Positions 48,451-57,463 of a DNA stretch of 64,000 nucleotides are shown here, in pieces. The stretch comes from Rhodospirillales bacterium URHD0017. GTDB taxonomy: Bacteria; Pseudomonadota; Alphaproteobacteria; Reyranellales; Reyranellaceae. The DNA lies in contig FODP01000020.1 in assembly GCA_900110395.1 (NCBI GenBank), positions 1 through 64,000 of the forward strand, read 5' to 3'. Position numbers and translations under genes: made by a program. Below the pieces are notes generated by a model that worked only from the letters and a program-made list of their open reading frames with translations, did not search any database and was not told the DNA's origin. Position 1 is the first letter of the stretch, and each line of letters begins with the position of its first letter.

Positions 48451-51300
48451 TCATGAGCTCACCGCTTCTTCGCAGCGCGCGCAGAGCAGCGGGTGCCTGG
48501 CCGACTTGCCGACCTCCTGCAGCACCTGCCAGCAGCGTGCACATTTGCTGCCGTCGGCCAGCACGGGAGCCACGCCCACGCCGGGCACGTCGGGCAACTT
48601 GAAGTCGCCCGCCGCCGGCTCGCCTTCGATCAGCTCGCCGCCCGAGGTGATGCAGATCTCGGCGAGGTCGAGATCCTGCATGGCGGCGATATATTCCTTG
48701 GCGACATGGACGTGCGGGGCGGCCTGCAGGCTGGAGCCAATGCGCTTCTCGGCGCGCTCGAGCTCGAGCGCGCCGGTGACGACGCGGCGCAGCGCCCGCA
48801 CCGTCTTCCACTTCTCGCCCAGGCCGGCATCGAGCCAGGCCGCCGGGATCTCGGGATAGAGCCTGAGGTGGACGCTCTCGGCGGACCCGTCCGGCACGTC
48901 CGGAGCCCGCGCCAGCCACGCCTCCTCGGCGGTGAAGCAGGTGATGGGCGCAAGCCACGCGGTGAGGAAGGAGAAGAGCTCGGCCATCACCGTGCGCGCC
49001 GCGCGCCGGCGCAAGGCATCGGCGGCGTCGCAGTAGATCGCGTCCTTGCGGATGTCGAAGTAGAAGGCCGAGAGATCGACGGCGCAGAAATTGTGCAGCT
49101 CGGTCGCGATCTTGTGGAAGTCGAAGTCGTCGACCGCCGCCCGGAATGCCGCGTCGAGCTCGGCCAGGCGATGCAGCACCCAGCGCTCGAGCTCGGGCAT
49201 GTCGGCATAGGCCACCGTCTCGGCCGCCGAGTAGCCGGCGAGGCTGCCCAGCAGGTAGCGCAAGGTGTTGCGCAGCCGGCGATAGGCCTCGGCCTGGTGC
49301 TTCAGGATCTCCGGACCGATGCGCTGGTCCTCGGTGTAGTCGGTGCCGACGACCCACAGGCGCAGGATGTCCGCGCCATACTGGTCGCATACGGTCTGGG
49401 GCGCGGTGATGTTGCCCAGCGACTTCGACATCTTGCGGCCCTGCTCGTCGAGCGTGAAGCCGTGCGTCAGCACGCCGTCGTAGGGCGCGCGGCCACGCGT
49501 GCCGCAGCTCTCCAGCAGCGAGGAATGGAACCAGCCGCGATGCTGGTCGGAGCCTTCGAGATAAAGGTCGGCCGGCCATTTCAGATCGGGATTGCCTTCG
49601 AGCGTGAAGACGTGCGTCGAACCCGAGTCGAACCAGACGTCGAGAATGTCCTTCACCTGCTCGAAATCCTCGGCCTTGTACTTGTTGCCGAGGAAGCGCT
49701 CAGGCGGGCTTTCGAACCACACGTCGGCGCCCTCGGCCTTGAAGGCTTCGACGACGCGGCCCATCACCTCGGGGTCGCGCAACGGCTCGCCGGTCGCCTT
49801 GTTCACGAACACCGTGATCGGCACGCCCCAGGCGCGCTGGCGCGACACGCACCAGTCGGGCCGCTGCTCGATCATGCTGCGCAGCCGGTTGTAGCCGGCC
49901 TGCGGCACGAAGCGCGTGGCATCGATCGCCGCCAGCGCCTTCTCGCGCAAGGTGCCGCCGATCGCCGCGATCGGCTTGTCCATGGCGATGAACCATTGCG
50001 GCGCATTGCGGAAGATCACCGGCGCCTTGGAGCGCCACGAATGCGGGTAGCTGTGGCGGATGCGGCCGAAGGCCAGAAGCTTGCCGGCTTTGTCGAGGGC
50101 ATCGCTGACGGCGCGGTTGGCGTCGCCCCGCACGCCTTGCGCGGTGTAGACCTTCTTGCCGGCGAACAGCGGCACGTGCGGATAGTAGCTGCCGTCTTCC
50201 GCCACGGTGTCGGGCACTTCCACGCCGTGCGCGACGCCCAGCTCATAGTCGTCCGCACCATGGCCCGGCGCGATATGCACGAAACCCGTGCCGGCATCGG
50301 CGGTGACGAAGCCGCCCGGCAGCAAGCGCACCTCGAAGTCGTAGCCCTGGCCGCGCAGCGGATGGGCGGCCAGCAGGTCGTCGAAATCCTCAGGCGCAAG
50401 ATCGCCCAGCACCTTGGGCGTGAACTTCGCCGTCTCGGCGACGGCGCCGATCAGCTCCTTGGCCAGCACCATCTTCTCGCCGGCCTTGGCGCGGCTGCCC
50501 TCGCCCACTTCGGCGACCTCGACCAGCGCGTAGGCGATGTCGGGCCCGAAGGCGAGCGCGCGATTGCCCGGGATGGTCCACGGCGTCGTGGTCCAGATCA
50601 CCACCGAGGCGCCGTCGAGCTTGCCGCCCTTGGACTTCACCACCGGGAAGCGGACATGGACGGTGTCCGACGTATGGTCGTGGTATTCGATCTCGGCCTC
50701 GGCCAGCGCCGTCTTCTCGACGACGCTCCACAGCACGGCCTTGGAGCCCTTGTAGAGGCCGCCATTCATCAGGAACTTGCCGAGCTCGTTTGCGATCACG
50801 GCCTCGGACTCGTAGGCCATGGTCGAATAGTAGTTGTCCCAGTCGCCCTCGACGCCAAGCCGCTTAAACTCCTCGCGCTGCACGCCGATCCAGTGATCGG
50901 CGAAGGCGCGGCACTCGCGGCGGAACTCGCCCACCGGCACGGCATCCTTGTCCTGGTTCTTGGCGCGGTACTCCTCCTCGATCTTCCATTCGATCGGCAG
51001 GCCATGGCAGTCCCAGCCCGGCACGTAGTGGCTGTCCTTGCCCAGCATCTGCTGGGTGCGCGTGACGAGATCCTTCAGGATCTTGTTGAGCGCATGGCCG
51101 ATATGGAGGTTGCCGTTGGCGTAGGGCGGGCCGTCATGCAGCACGAACTTGGGCCGGCCGCGGCTCTCGGCGCGCAGCCGGTGGAACAGCTTCATGTCAG
51201 CCCAGCGCTTCAGGAGCTCAGGCTCCTTCTTGGCGAGACCGGCGCGCATGGGGAAGTCGGTCTTGGGCAGGAAGACGCTGGATTTATAATCAGTTGTCAC
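48451..51300 (-). CDS. ileS: Isoleucine-tRNA ligase
   Basis: The 949-residue class I synthetase has the HIGH motif in GPPYANGNLHIGHALNKILKD, the KMSKS loop in GRKMSKSLGN, the editing domain (VVIWTTTPWTIPGNRAL) and a C-terminal zinc finger (CARCWQVL and CARCEEAV). The length is normal for the bacterial type. It is followed by lspA, as expected, with a palindromic repeat between them. Confidence 0.98.
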   Translation of the reverse strand: MTTDYKSSVFLPKTDFPMRAGLAKKEPELLKRWADMKLFHRLRAESRGRPKFVLHDGPPYANGNLHIGHALNKILKDLVTRTQQMLGKDSHYVPGWDCHGLPIEWKIEEEYRAKNQDKDAVPVGEFRRECRAFADHWIGVQREEFKRLGVEGDWDNYYSTMAYESEAVIANELGKFLMNGGLYKGSKAVLWSVVEKTALAEAEIEYHDHTSDTVHVRFPVVKSKGGKLDGASVVIWTTTPWTIPGNRALAFGPDIAYALVEVAEVGEGSRAKAGEKMVLAKELIGAVAETAKFTPKVLGDLAPEDFDDLLAAHPLRGQGYDFEVRLLPGGFVTADAGTGFVHIAPGHGADDYELGVAHGVEVPDTVAEDGSYYPHVPLFAGKKVYTAQGVRGDANRAVSDALDKAGKLLAFGRIRHSYPHSWRSKAPVIFRNAPQWFIAMDKPIAAIGGTLREKALAAIDATRFVPQAGYNRLRSMIEQRPDWCVSRQRAWGVPITVFVNKATGEPLRDPEVMGRVVEAFKAEGADVWFESPPERFLGNKYKAEDFEQVKDILDVWFDSGSTHVFTLEGNPDLKWPADLYLEGSDQHRGWFHSSLLESCGTRGRAPYDGVLTHGFTLDEQGRKMSKSLGNITAPQTVCDQYGADILRLWVVGTDYTEDQRIGPEILKHQAEAYRRLRNTLRYLLGSLAGYSAAETVAYADMPELERWVLHRLAELDAAFRAAVDDFDFHKIATELHNFCAVDLSAFYFDIRKDAIYCDAADALRRRAARTVMAELFSFLTAWLAPITCFTAEEAWLARAPDVPDGSAESVHLRLYPEIPAAWLDAGLGEKWKTVRALRRVVTGALELERAEKRIGSSLQAAPHVHVAKEYIAAMQDLDLAEICITSGGELIEGEPAAGDFKLPDVPGVGVAPVLADGSKCARCWQVLQEVGKSARHPLLCARCEEAVSS

Positions 51301-51782
51301 GAGAAACTCGATGCAGGCAGGAGCGACGGACGACTGCCACGGGGGCAGTCAGGAACAGGCATAAGACCCGGCCGCGGTCAGCGGACCGGGCGGATAATTC
51401 GCTCCAAAAGGACCCTGGATGACATGGGGCCGGCAATCTATGGGCGGGGGTCCGAGGGGTCAAGGCAGCGGCCTTGTAGGCATTGCAGGCAAAATCGGGA
51501 CTTTCCGGCATTCCCGGTATTTCCGGCAGAGAGCGTGGTGTGGGCGTCCGAACCACGCCCCCATGGCTAGTGGGCCAAGGTCGCGGGTTTTCCATGTCCC
51601 AAGTCATGACGATATTATAACTACCGTTATCAAACTATGCAAGCCAATCTTGACGGTTGCGGGCCGTCGTCGGGATAATTGTTGCACTGCCGGACAAGCT
51701 CCCGTTGGGACCAGGGCCGGCGATTTCTCCCTTACTGGCGGACCTTGGGCCGCCTGCGAACACACAACTGAGGAGAACGCGC
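51301..51782. other. Intergenic stretch upstream of ileS with a 9-bp-period repeat
   Basis: No gene is supported. TTCCGGCAT, TCCCGGTAT and TTCCGGCAG stand in tandem at 51503-51529. The ileS promoter should lie at the left end and the cyclase-like gene promoter at the right, but I see no convincing boxes. Confidence 0.5.
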
Positions 51783-52322
51783 ATGTCCTTCTGGACGCAA
51801 TTGCGCATGCCGACGGAGCGTGAGCTTCTGGTCGGCTTCTACGACCTTGCCGGCTACATGCGACACGCGGAGAAGACCGCTGCGCAAGAACTGCTGGCAA
51901 CGATGGCGGGCTTCTTCGCCCGCACCGGGCAGATCGTCGGCGATGCCGGCGGCCGCCTGATCAAGACCCTGGGCGATGCCGGCCTGGTGGCCTTCCCGGC
52001 CGAAGCGGCCGATGCCGGCGTGTTTGCCTTGCGATCCGTGCAATCGACGGGGCGCGAGTGGCTTGGCCAGCACGGCTTCAGGACCAGCATCGTCGTCAAG
52101 CTGCACCTGGGACCCGTCGCGATCGGCCGGGTCGGCAGCCCGGGCCAGGAGATCATCGACGTCTACGGCAAGACGGTGAACGTCGCCGCCGCCTTGCCCA
52201 GCACCGGGCTCGCCGTCACACCGGCAGTGTTCCGCAGCCTGCAGGCCGGGACCCGCAAGCTCTTCAAGAAGCACACGCCGCTGATCAGCTACATCGACGC
52301 GGGCGACGCGCGTCCGGACTGA
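51783..52322 (+). CDS. Class III nucleotide cyclase-like domain protein, degenerate
   Basis: The 179-residue protein is a single cyclase homology domain. The first metal Asp is D21 (FYDLAGY), and K61-TLGD65 gives the base-contact Lys and second metal Asp. IIDVYGKTVNVAAALPS gives the second base contact and the Asn of the N-x3-R motif. The transition-state Arg is replaced by Ala (NVAAA, not NxAAR), so activity is doubtful. A GAGGAGA site precedes ATG 51783. It has no sensor domain. Confidence 0.75.
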   Translation: MSFWTQLRMPTERELLVGFYDLAGYMRHAEKTAAQELLATMAGFFARTGQIVGDAGGRLIKTLGDAGLVAFPAEAADAGVFALRSVQSTGREWLGQHGFRTSIVVKLHLGPVAIGRVGSPGQEIIDVYGKTVNVAAALPSTGLAVTPAVFRSLQAGTRKLFKKHTPLISYIDAGDARPD

Positions 52323-52449
52323 CGCGGACGAAGGGCAGACGGCGAGGAGGCGTACCACCCCGCCGTCTGCTTCTTTCACTCAGCGCCCAGCAAAGGTGGG
52401 AAGGAAATGGGCCACTTACAGCGGCTCCGCCTTCCAATATCATTAACAC

Positions 52450-52671
52450 ATGAACAAAGCGCTGATGGCTGAACTCGAGAAACCGGGGCCGGACGAGCGT
52501 CTTCGTCTGGCCTACGACCTGCTCGACAGCGTCGCCCAGGCGGAGTCGACAGCGCCGGTTACCGAGGCCCAGCGAGCGGAGCTCCACCGACGGCTCGAAG
52601 AGTACCGCGCCAACCCGACTGAGCCAGTCGTGACCTTGGCGGACATTCGCCGGGAATTTGGCGCCGATTGA
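52450..52671 (+). CDS. Addiction-module antitoxin-like protein
   Basis: The 73-residue protein (MNKALMAELEKPGPDERLRL, then AYDLLDSVAQAE and VTEAQRAELHRRLEEYRANP) fits the putative addiction-module component family, which pairs with RelE/ParE toxins. It overlaps the toxin-like frame by 14 bases, the usual arrangement. Because the partner is broken, it may be an orphan antitoxin. Confidence 0.7.
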   Translation: MNKALMAELEKPGPDERLRLAYDLLDSVAQAESTAPVTEAQRAELHRRLEEYRANPTEPVVTLADIRREFGAD

Positions 52672-52879
52672 GTGGATGGCACTCCCGGTCGTCTATCGCC
52701 AGGTGGCCCTCCGCGAAATCGTAAACGCTGCGCGAACTTACGAAGGGGAACGTCGGGGGTTGGGGTGGCCTGTTTCTCGACGAGATAGTCCGCGTCGGAT
52801 CGTCGTGCTCGCCTGCCTCGATCTCGGGCGCGATCCCGAAACGATTACCTCCACGGTCGCAACTCGCAGAAATCGGTAA
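52658..52879 (+). pseudogene. RelE/ParE toxin-like gene, internally damaged
   Basis: The start (YRQVALREIVNAARTYEGERRGLGW) and the end (RRIVVLACLDLGRDPETI) match the first helices and last strand of ParE/RelE toxins, but the total is only 73 residues against about 100. The expected FLDEI segment lies in another frame at about 52763-52780. A frameshift plus loss of the middle strands is the simplest reading, so the toxin is probably inactive. Confidence 0.55.
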
Positions 52880-52922
52880 CTCGCTACGGCCGTGCGTGTA
52901 ACGCCCGCGCCGGGTGACACCC

Positions 52923-53861
52923 TCACCCGCCGAGCAGCCGGCGCGCCGACTCGCCGTCGGCGGCGATCTGCGCCTTGAGCTGGTCGAGGCCGCCGAATTT
53001 CATCTCCGGCCGGATGAACTCGATCAGCGCCGCGCGCAGGGTCTTGCAATAGAGGTCGCCCGCGAAGTCGAACAGGTGGACCTCGAAGTTCTCCTTGAGC
53101 TTGCCGAAGGTCGGCCGACGGCCGAGGTTGGCAACGGCCGGGCGCCACTCAGCGCCATGGGGCCCATCGACCAGGGCGCGAACGGCATAGACGCCGAAGC
53201 GCGGCCTGAGATGCTCGCCCAAGGCGACATTGGCGGTCGGATAGCCGATGGTGCGGCCGCGCTGGTCGCCCAGCTCGACCACGCCTTCGATCTCCCAGGA
53301 ATGGCCCAGGAGCTCGGACGCCTCGCTGACCCAGCCGGCGCGCAGCGCCTCGCGGATGCGGGTCGAGGAATAGATCTCGCCTTCATGCGTCACCGGATCG
53401 AGCACGGTGACGCCAAAGCCCTTCTGCCGGCCCTTCTCGCGCAGCATCTCGACATTGCCGGTGCGGCGGGCGCCGAAGGTGAAGTCGTAGCCGCACACGA
53501 CGTGGCGCGCGCCCAGCCCCTTGAGCAGCACGTCGTCGATGAAGGCATCGGCCGAGAGATCGGCAAAGGCCTTGTCGAAGTGCTGGGCGAGCACGGCCTG
53601 CACGCCGTACTGCTCGAGCAGCCGCAGCCGGGCCGGCGGCAGGGTCAGCCGGAACGGACCGGTGTCGGGCACGAAGAAGCGGCGCGGATGCGGCTCGAAG
53701 GTCAGCGCCACGACCGGCGCGTTCAGCACCTTGGCGTGCTCGGCGGTGCGGTCGAGCAGCGCCTGGTGGCCGCGATGCACGCCGTCGAAGTTGCCCAGCG
53801 CCACCGCGGCGCCCTGCCATTGCGCGGGCGTGGCCTGCCAGTGCTCGAAGCTCGGGATCAT
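52923..53861 (-). CDS. ribF: Bifunctional riboflavin kinase/FAD synthetase RibF
   Basis: RibF makes FMN and FAD. The 312-residue protein has the nucleotidyltransferase half (VALGNFDGVHRGHQALLD, TFEPHPRRFF, YSSTRIREALRAG) and the riboflavin kinase half (GRTIGYPTANVAL, RFGVYAVRA, FEVHLFDFAGDLY). The start at 53861 overlaps the MaoC gene stop (ATGA). It is normally next to ileS; here about 1.6 kb separates them. Confidence 0.96.
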   Translation of the reverse strand: MIPSFEHWQATPAQWQGAAVALGNFDGVHRGHQALLDRTAEHAKVLNAPVVALTFEPHPRRFFVPDTGPFRLTLPPARLRLLEQYGVQAVLAQHFDKAFADLSADAFIDDVLLKGLGARHVVCGYDFTFGARRTGNVEMLREKGRQKGFGVTVLDPVTHEGEIYSSTRIREALRAGWVSEASELLGHSWEIEGVVELGDQRGRTIGYPTANVALGEHLRPRFGVYAVRALVDGPHGAEWRPAVANLGRRPTFGKLKENFEVHLFDFAGDLYCKTLRAALIEFIRPEMKFGGLDQLKAQIAADGESARRLLGG

Positions 53862-54307
53862 TTCTTCGGCGTGCGGCGCGGCACCGAGACGACGGCCTCG
53901 CCGTCGATCACCACGGTCTCGCCCGAGAGGCACTGCGTCTTCAGCGTCACGCGCCGGCGCTCGTGGTTGATGTCGGTGATGGTGCAGACCGCGGTCACCG
54001 TGTCGCCGATCGAGACCGGCGCGGTGAAGGTCAAGGTCTGCGAGACATAGATCGAGCCCGGCCCGGGCAGCTTGGTGCCGACCACCGTCGAGATGAAGCT
54101 GCCGCTCAGCATGCCGTGGGCAATGCGCTGGCCGAAGCGCGTGGTCGCCGCGAAGCCGCCGTGCAGGTGGATCGGGTTGGTGTCGCCCGACACGCCGGCG
54201 AAGGCCGCGATATCGGCCTCGGTCACCGTCTTGCCGAACATCGCCGACATGCCGACCTTGAGGTCTTCCAGGTAAAGGCCATGCATGGCCGCGAAATCAG
54301 TCGACAC
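53858..54307 (-). CDS. MaoC family dehydratase ((R)-specific enoyl-CoA hydratase-like)
   Basis: The 149-residue hot-dog protein has the hydratase signature FAGVSGDTNPIHLHGGFAA followed by FGQRIAHGMLSGSF, with catalytic Asp and His. It would hydrate short enoyl-CoA, for example to feed polyhydroxyalkanoate or reverse beta-oxidation. It is the first gene of the ribF-side operon and is divergent from the gene at 54377. Confidence 0.9.
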   Translation of the reverse strand: MSTDFAAMHGLYLEDLKVGMSAMFGKTVTEADIAAFAGVSGDTNPIHLHGGFAATTRFGQRIAHGMLSGSFISTVVGTKLPGPGSIYVSQTLTFTAPVSIGDTVTAVCTITDINHERRRVTLKTQCLSGETVVIDGEAVVSVPRRTPKK

Positions 54308-54376
54308 GTCGGGGCTTCTCCTCGCTGTGGCGGCGCCCTCTTACCACGCTGCCGGGGCTATGCCACAGTCCGGTGA

Positions 54377-55402
54377 ATGACCGTTCACACAGCCTCTGAA
54401 GCCGACCAGATCGCCGCCGTGCTGGCTCAGGCGGCCGGCCGCCACTTCGGCGGGCCGGCCCTCATCGAGGGGATCGGCCGGGAATCGGGCGGCGCCTCGC
54501 GCCAGACCTGGCGCTTCGATGCGGTGGTGGACGGCAAGCGCCACGGCCTGATTTTGCGCCGCGATCTGCCGACGACGGGCAAGGCCGGCGCCGGCTCGAC
54601 CACGGCGTTGGACCGCGCCACCGAGTTTCGCGTGCTGGCCGCCGCCCACAAAGGCGGCGTGCGGGCGCCGCAGGTGCTGTTCGAGCTCAGCCCCCAGGAC
54701 GGGCTGGGCGAAGGCTTCGTGATGCGCCGCGTCGGCGGCACGGCGATCGCGCGCAAGCTCCTGCGCGATCCACCCTACGAGAAGGCCCGGACGATGATCG
54801 CGGGCCAGCTCGGCGAGATCCTGGCGCGCATCCATGCCGTCGACCTCGCGGACTTGCCGCCGCTGGTGCATCGCGAAGCCGCCGACCACATCGCCGGCAT
54901 GCGCCGCGCGCTCGATGCCTTGAGCCGGCCGCAGCCGGTCTTCGAGCTGGCGCTCTCCTGGCTCGACCGGCGCCGGCCGCCGCCGATTGCGAGGCCCCTG
55001 CTGGTGCATGGCGACTACCGAACCGGCAACTATCTCGCTGACGAAACGGGCGTGACGGCGATCCTCGATTGGGAGGGCGCCCATCTCGGCGACCCCGTGG
55101 AGGATCTGGGCTGGCTGTGCGTCAAGAGCTGGCGCTTCGGGGCGGTCGACAAGCCGGCCGGCGGCTTCGGCAGTCGCGAACAGCTGTGGGCGTCCTACGA
55201 GCAGGCCGGCGGCGCCACCGTCGATCCGGCGCGCGCCCATTGGTGGGAAGTGTTCGGCACGGTGCGCTGGGGCATCATCTGCCATCAGCAGGCATGGCGG
55301 CATCTGGGTGGTGCGGTGAAGTCGATGGAACTCGCCTCGATCGGGCGCCGCGCCGTGGAGACCGAGGTCGACCTGCTGCAGCTCCTGAAGGAGAAGGCGT
55401 AA
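54377..55402 (+). CDS. Phosphotransferase family protein (ACAD10/aminoglycoside-phosphotransferase-like)
   Basis: The 341-residue protein has the kinase-like catalytic loop LLVHGDYRTGNYL and the metal motif AILDWEGAHLGDPVEDLGWL. Genes of this kind are often paired with a DUF6285 protein and an acyl-CoA dehydrogenase in actinobacteria and alphaproteobacteria; here the DUF6285 gene follows directly. A role in hydroxyacyl-CoA turnover is inferred from that pairing. Confidence 0.88.
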   Translation: MTVHTASEADQIAAVLAQAAGRHFGGPALIEGIGRESGGASRQTWRFDAVVDGKRHGLILRRDLPTTGKAGAGSTTALDRATEFRVLAAAHKGGVRAPQVLFELSPQDGLGEGFVMRRVGGTAIARKLLRDPPYEKARTMIAGQLGEILARIHAVDLADLPPLVHREAADHIAGMRRALDALSRPQPVFELALSWLDRRRPPPIARPLLVHGDYRTGNYLADETGVTAILDWEGAHLGDPVEDLGWLCVKSWRFGAVDKPAGGFGSREQLWASYEQAGGATVDPARAHWWEVFGTVRWGIICHQQAWRHLGGAVKSMELASIGRRAVETEVDLLQLLKEKA

Positions 55403-55761
55403 TGGCCCAGGACCGTCCAACCGCCTCGGAGCTGTTGTCGGCCATCGCCGACATGCTGCGCGACGAGGCCATCCCCGCCCTCGACAAGGCCGATCCTCGT
55501 CTTGGATTCCAGATGCGCGTAGCGGTGAATTCGCTCGCCATCCTGGAGCGCGAGGCGCGACTCGGCGCGGCCGCCGATGCCCGCGAGCACCAGCGGCTCG
55601 CAAAGCTGCTAGGTCGCGACGGCACGCTCGAGGCGCTCAACCGCGAGCTTGCCCGCCAGCTGCGCGCCGGTGAGCGCAACGAGCGCGACGCAAGCCTGAT
55701 GACACATCTCGAGGCCACCATCGCCGACAAGATTGCGATCGCGAACCCCAGGTGGAAGTAA
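55402..55761 (+). CDS. DUF6285 domain-containing protein
   Basis: The 119-residue helical protein (TASELLSAIADMLRDEAIPA, FQMRVAVNSLAILEREARL and NPRWK end) fits DUF6285. It starts on the last base of the previous gene's TAA. The pair is typical, but its biochemical role is not known. Confidence 0.8.
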   Translation: MAQDRPTASELLSAIADMLRDEAIPALDKADPRLGFQMRVAVNSLAILEREARLGAAADAREHQRLAKLLGRDGTLEALNRELARQLRAGERNERDASLMTHLEATIADKIAIANPRWK

Positions 55762-55831
55762 CCGCCGTCCCCTGCAGGTCTGCGCTTCTCGTGCTTGCCG
55801 CAGCGTCGGCGTGGCCCGAGGATGGTATGGC

Positions 55832-57307
55832 ATGACCGACGTCCTGATCGGCCTCTGCCTGTTCTGCGTGCTGCTGGGCATGGTGCCGACGCTGGCGACC
55901 TTCGCCCAGTTCCTGGCGGTCGGCCTGCACGGCGTCTGGAACCACTACCCGAAGTGCCGCGACTTCACGCCGAAGGTGGCCTTCGTCCTGCCTGCCTGGA
56001 ACGAGGCCGACGTGCTCGGCTCGAGCATCGATTCGCTGATGGGCATCGACTATCCCGCCGGCCAGTGGCGCATCTATGTCGTCGACGACGCCAGCACCGA
56101 CCACACGCCCGAGGTCATGCGCCAGAAGATGGCGCAGTATCCCGGCTCGGTGTTCCACCTGCGCCGCGAGAAGGGCGGCCAGGGCAAGGCCCATACGCTG
56201 AACCACGGCATCGCCAGGATCCTGGAGGAGAACTGGGCCGAGGCGGTGATGATCATGGATGCCGACGTGCTGTTCGAGCCGCTTACCTTGCGACGCATGG
56301 CCCGCCATCTCGCCGATCCCGAGGTCGGCGGCGTGACGGCCTATGTCAAGGAAGGCAGCCAGCCGCCGGGCTTCCTGTCGCGCTTCATCGCCTTCGAATA
56401 CATCACGGCACAGGCGGCGGCGCGGCGCGCGCAGAACGTGATGGGCGGGCTGCCCTGCATGGCGGGCGGCGCGCAATTGCACAGCCGCGAGAACCTGCTG
56501 GCGATCGGCGGCGCGATCGACACCAGCACGCTCGCCGAGGACACCTACACCACCATCAAGACCCAGCTCGCCGGCCGTCGCGCCCTGTTCGACGCCAACG
56601 CCGTGGTGTGGGCCGAGGAGCCCAACAGCGTCGCGGCGCTGTGGAAGCAGCGGGTGCGCTGGGGGCGCGGCAACCTGCAGATCACCCGGGCCTTCCGCCA
56701 CCTATGGTTCCGGCCTGACCGCAACCGCCTGTTCGGCAACATCCCCTTCGGTTTCCTGTGGTTCAGCATCGCCTTCATGCCGCTGTTCATGATCGTCGGA
56801 TCGGTCGGCCTGGTCGGCCTCTTCCATGCCTGGCCGCCATGGGCGCCGACCGCCTTCACCGCCTTGTGGGGCCTCACCTTCGCCAGCTATGTCTTCCAGA
56901 CGCTGTTCTCCTTCGCCATCGATCCGGCGACGGCCAAGCGTTGCTGGTTCGAAGGTATCGCCTTTCCCGGCCTGCTCGCGGTGGGCGTGATGATGCTGGC
57001 GGTGCTGGGCCTGAAGCCTTTCATCGGATCGCATGCCTGGCCGCAACCCGGCACCTGGTCCTGGCAGGACGTCGCCGTGAATGTCATGCTCGGCTGGTCG
57101 GCGATCTCCACCTTCCTCGCCTGGGCGGTCTACCGCCTCGACAAGGCCGGAGCGCCGAAGGGCTTGCGCAACGTGATGCTGGTGCTGATCGGCTACGGTC
57201 CGCTGTTGTGCGCCATCTGCCTCGGGGCGATGATGGCCCAGCTCAGGAACGCCGATCTGAAATGGGACAAGACGATCAAGTCGGGCAAGGCGAGGCTTCC
57301 GACATGA
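55832..57307 (+). CDS. Processive family 2 glycosyltransferase (PgaC-like polysaccharide synthase)
   Basis: The 491-residue membrane enzyme has an N-terminal helix, a GT2 domain (FVLPAWNEADVL, VVDDASTDHT, IMDADVLFEP, LAEDTYTT, and KQRVRWGRGN as QxxRW), and four or more C-terminal membrane segments. These are hallmarks of processive synthases that build and extrude a polysaccharide, like PgaC, cellulose or hyaluronan synthases. No PilZ domain is present. It heads a tight six-gene set and overlaps the next gene (ATGA). Confidence 0.92.
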   Translation: MTDVLIGLCLFCVLLGMVPTLATFAQFLAVGLHGVWNHYPKCRDFTPKVAFVLPAWNEADVLGSSIDSLMGIDYPAGQWRIYVVDDASTDHTPEVMRQKMAQYPGSVFHLRREKGGQGKAHTLNHGIARILEENWAEAVMIMDADVLFEPLTLRRMARHLADPEVGGVTAYVKEGSQPPGFLSRFIAFEYITAQAAARRAQNVMGGLPCMAGGAQLHSRENLLAIGGAIDTSTLAEDTYTTIKTQLAGRRALFDANAVVWAEEPNSVAALWKQRVRWGRGNLQITRAFRHLWFRPDRNRLFGNIPFGFLWFSIAFMPLFMIVGSVGLVGLFHAWPPWAPTAFTALWGLTFASYVFQTLFSFAIDPATAKRCWFEGIAFPGLLAVGVMMLAVLGLKPFIGSHAWPQPGTWSWQDVAVNVMLGWSAISTFLAWAVYRLDKAGAPKGLRNVMLVLIGYGPLLCAICLGAMMAQLRNADLKWDKTIKSGKARLPT

Positions 57308-57438
57308 CCGCTACCAAGAGCAGCTTCGAGCGGCTGCTCGCCGAGGATGTCGGCCGGGAGAAGCGCATCTTCTGGAGCGAGGTCGGCGTCGCAGCCCTGA
57401 TGGCCTTCGCGCTGCTCGCCTACCTCTTTGCTTCGTAG
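57304..57438 (+). CDS. Small membrane protein, PgaD-like position
   Basis: The 44-residue protein MTATKSSFERLLAEDVGREK is amphipathic and then has one membrane helix (VGVAALMAFALLAYLF). Its start overlaps the stop of the synthase. The position resembles that of PgaD, the small partner that PgaC needs and that helps sense c-di-GMP, but there is no sequence match I can rely on. Confidence 0.7.
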   Translation: MTATKSSFERLLAEDVGREKRIFWSEVGVAALMAFALLAYLFAS

Positions 57439-57463
57439 GCAGACAGTGCTGTACCCCTTCTCC

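Noticed and set aside
48493..51570. 1025-codon open frame on the plus strand
   Set aside because: It is the mirror of ileS; the ileS frame has all synthetase motifs, and this one has none and an antisense-type composition.
51301..51782. A T-box or other riboswitch before ileS
   Set aside because: I see no T-box sequence, specifier stem or antiterminator. T-boxes are not expected in alphaproteobacteria.
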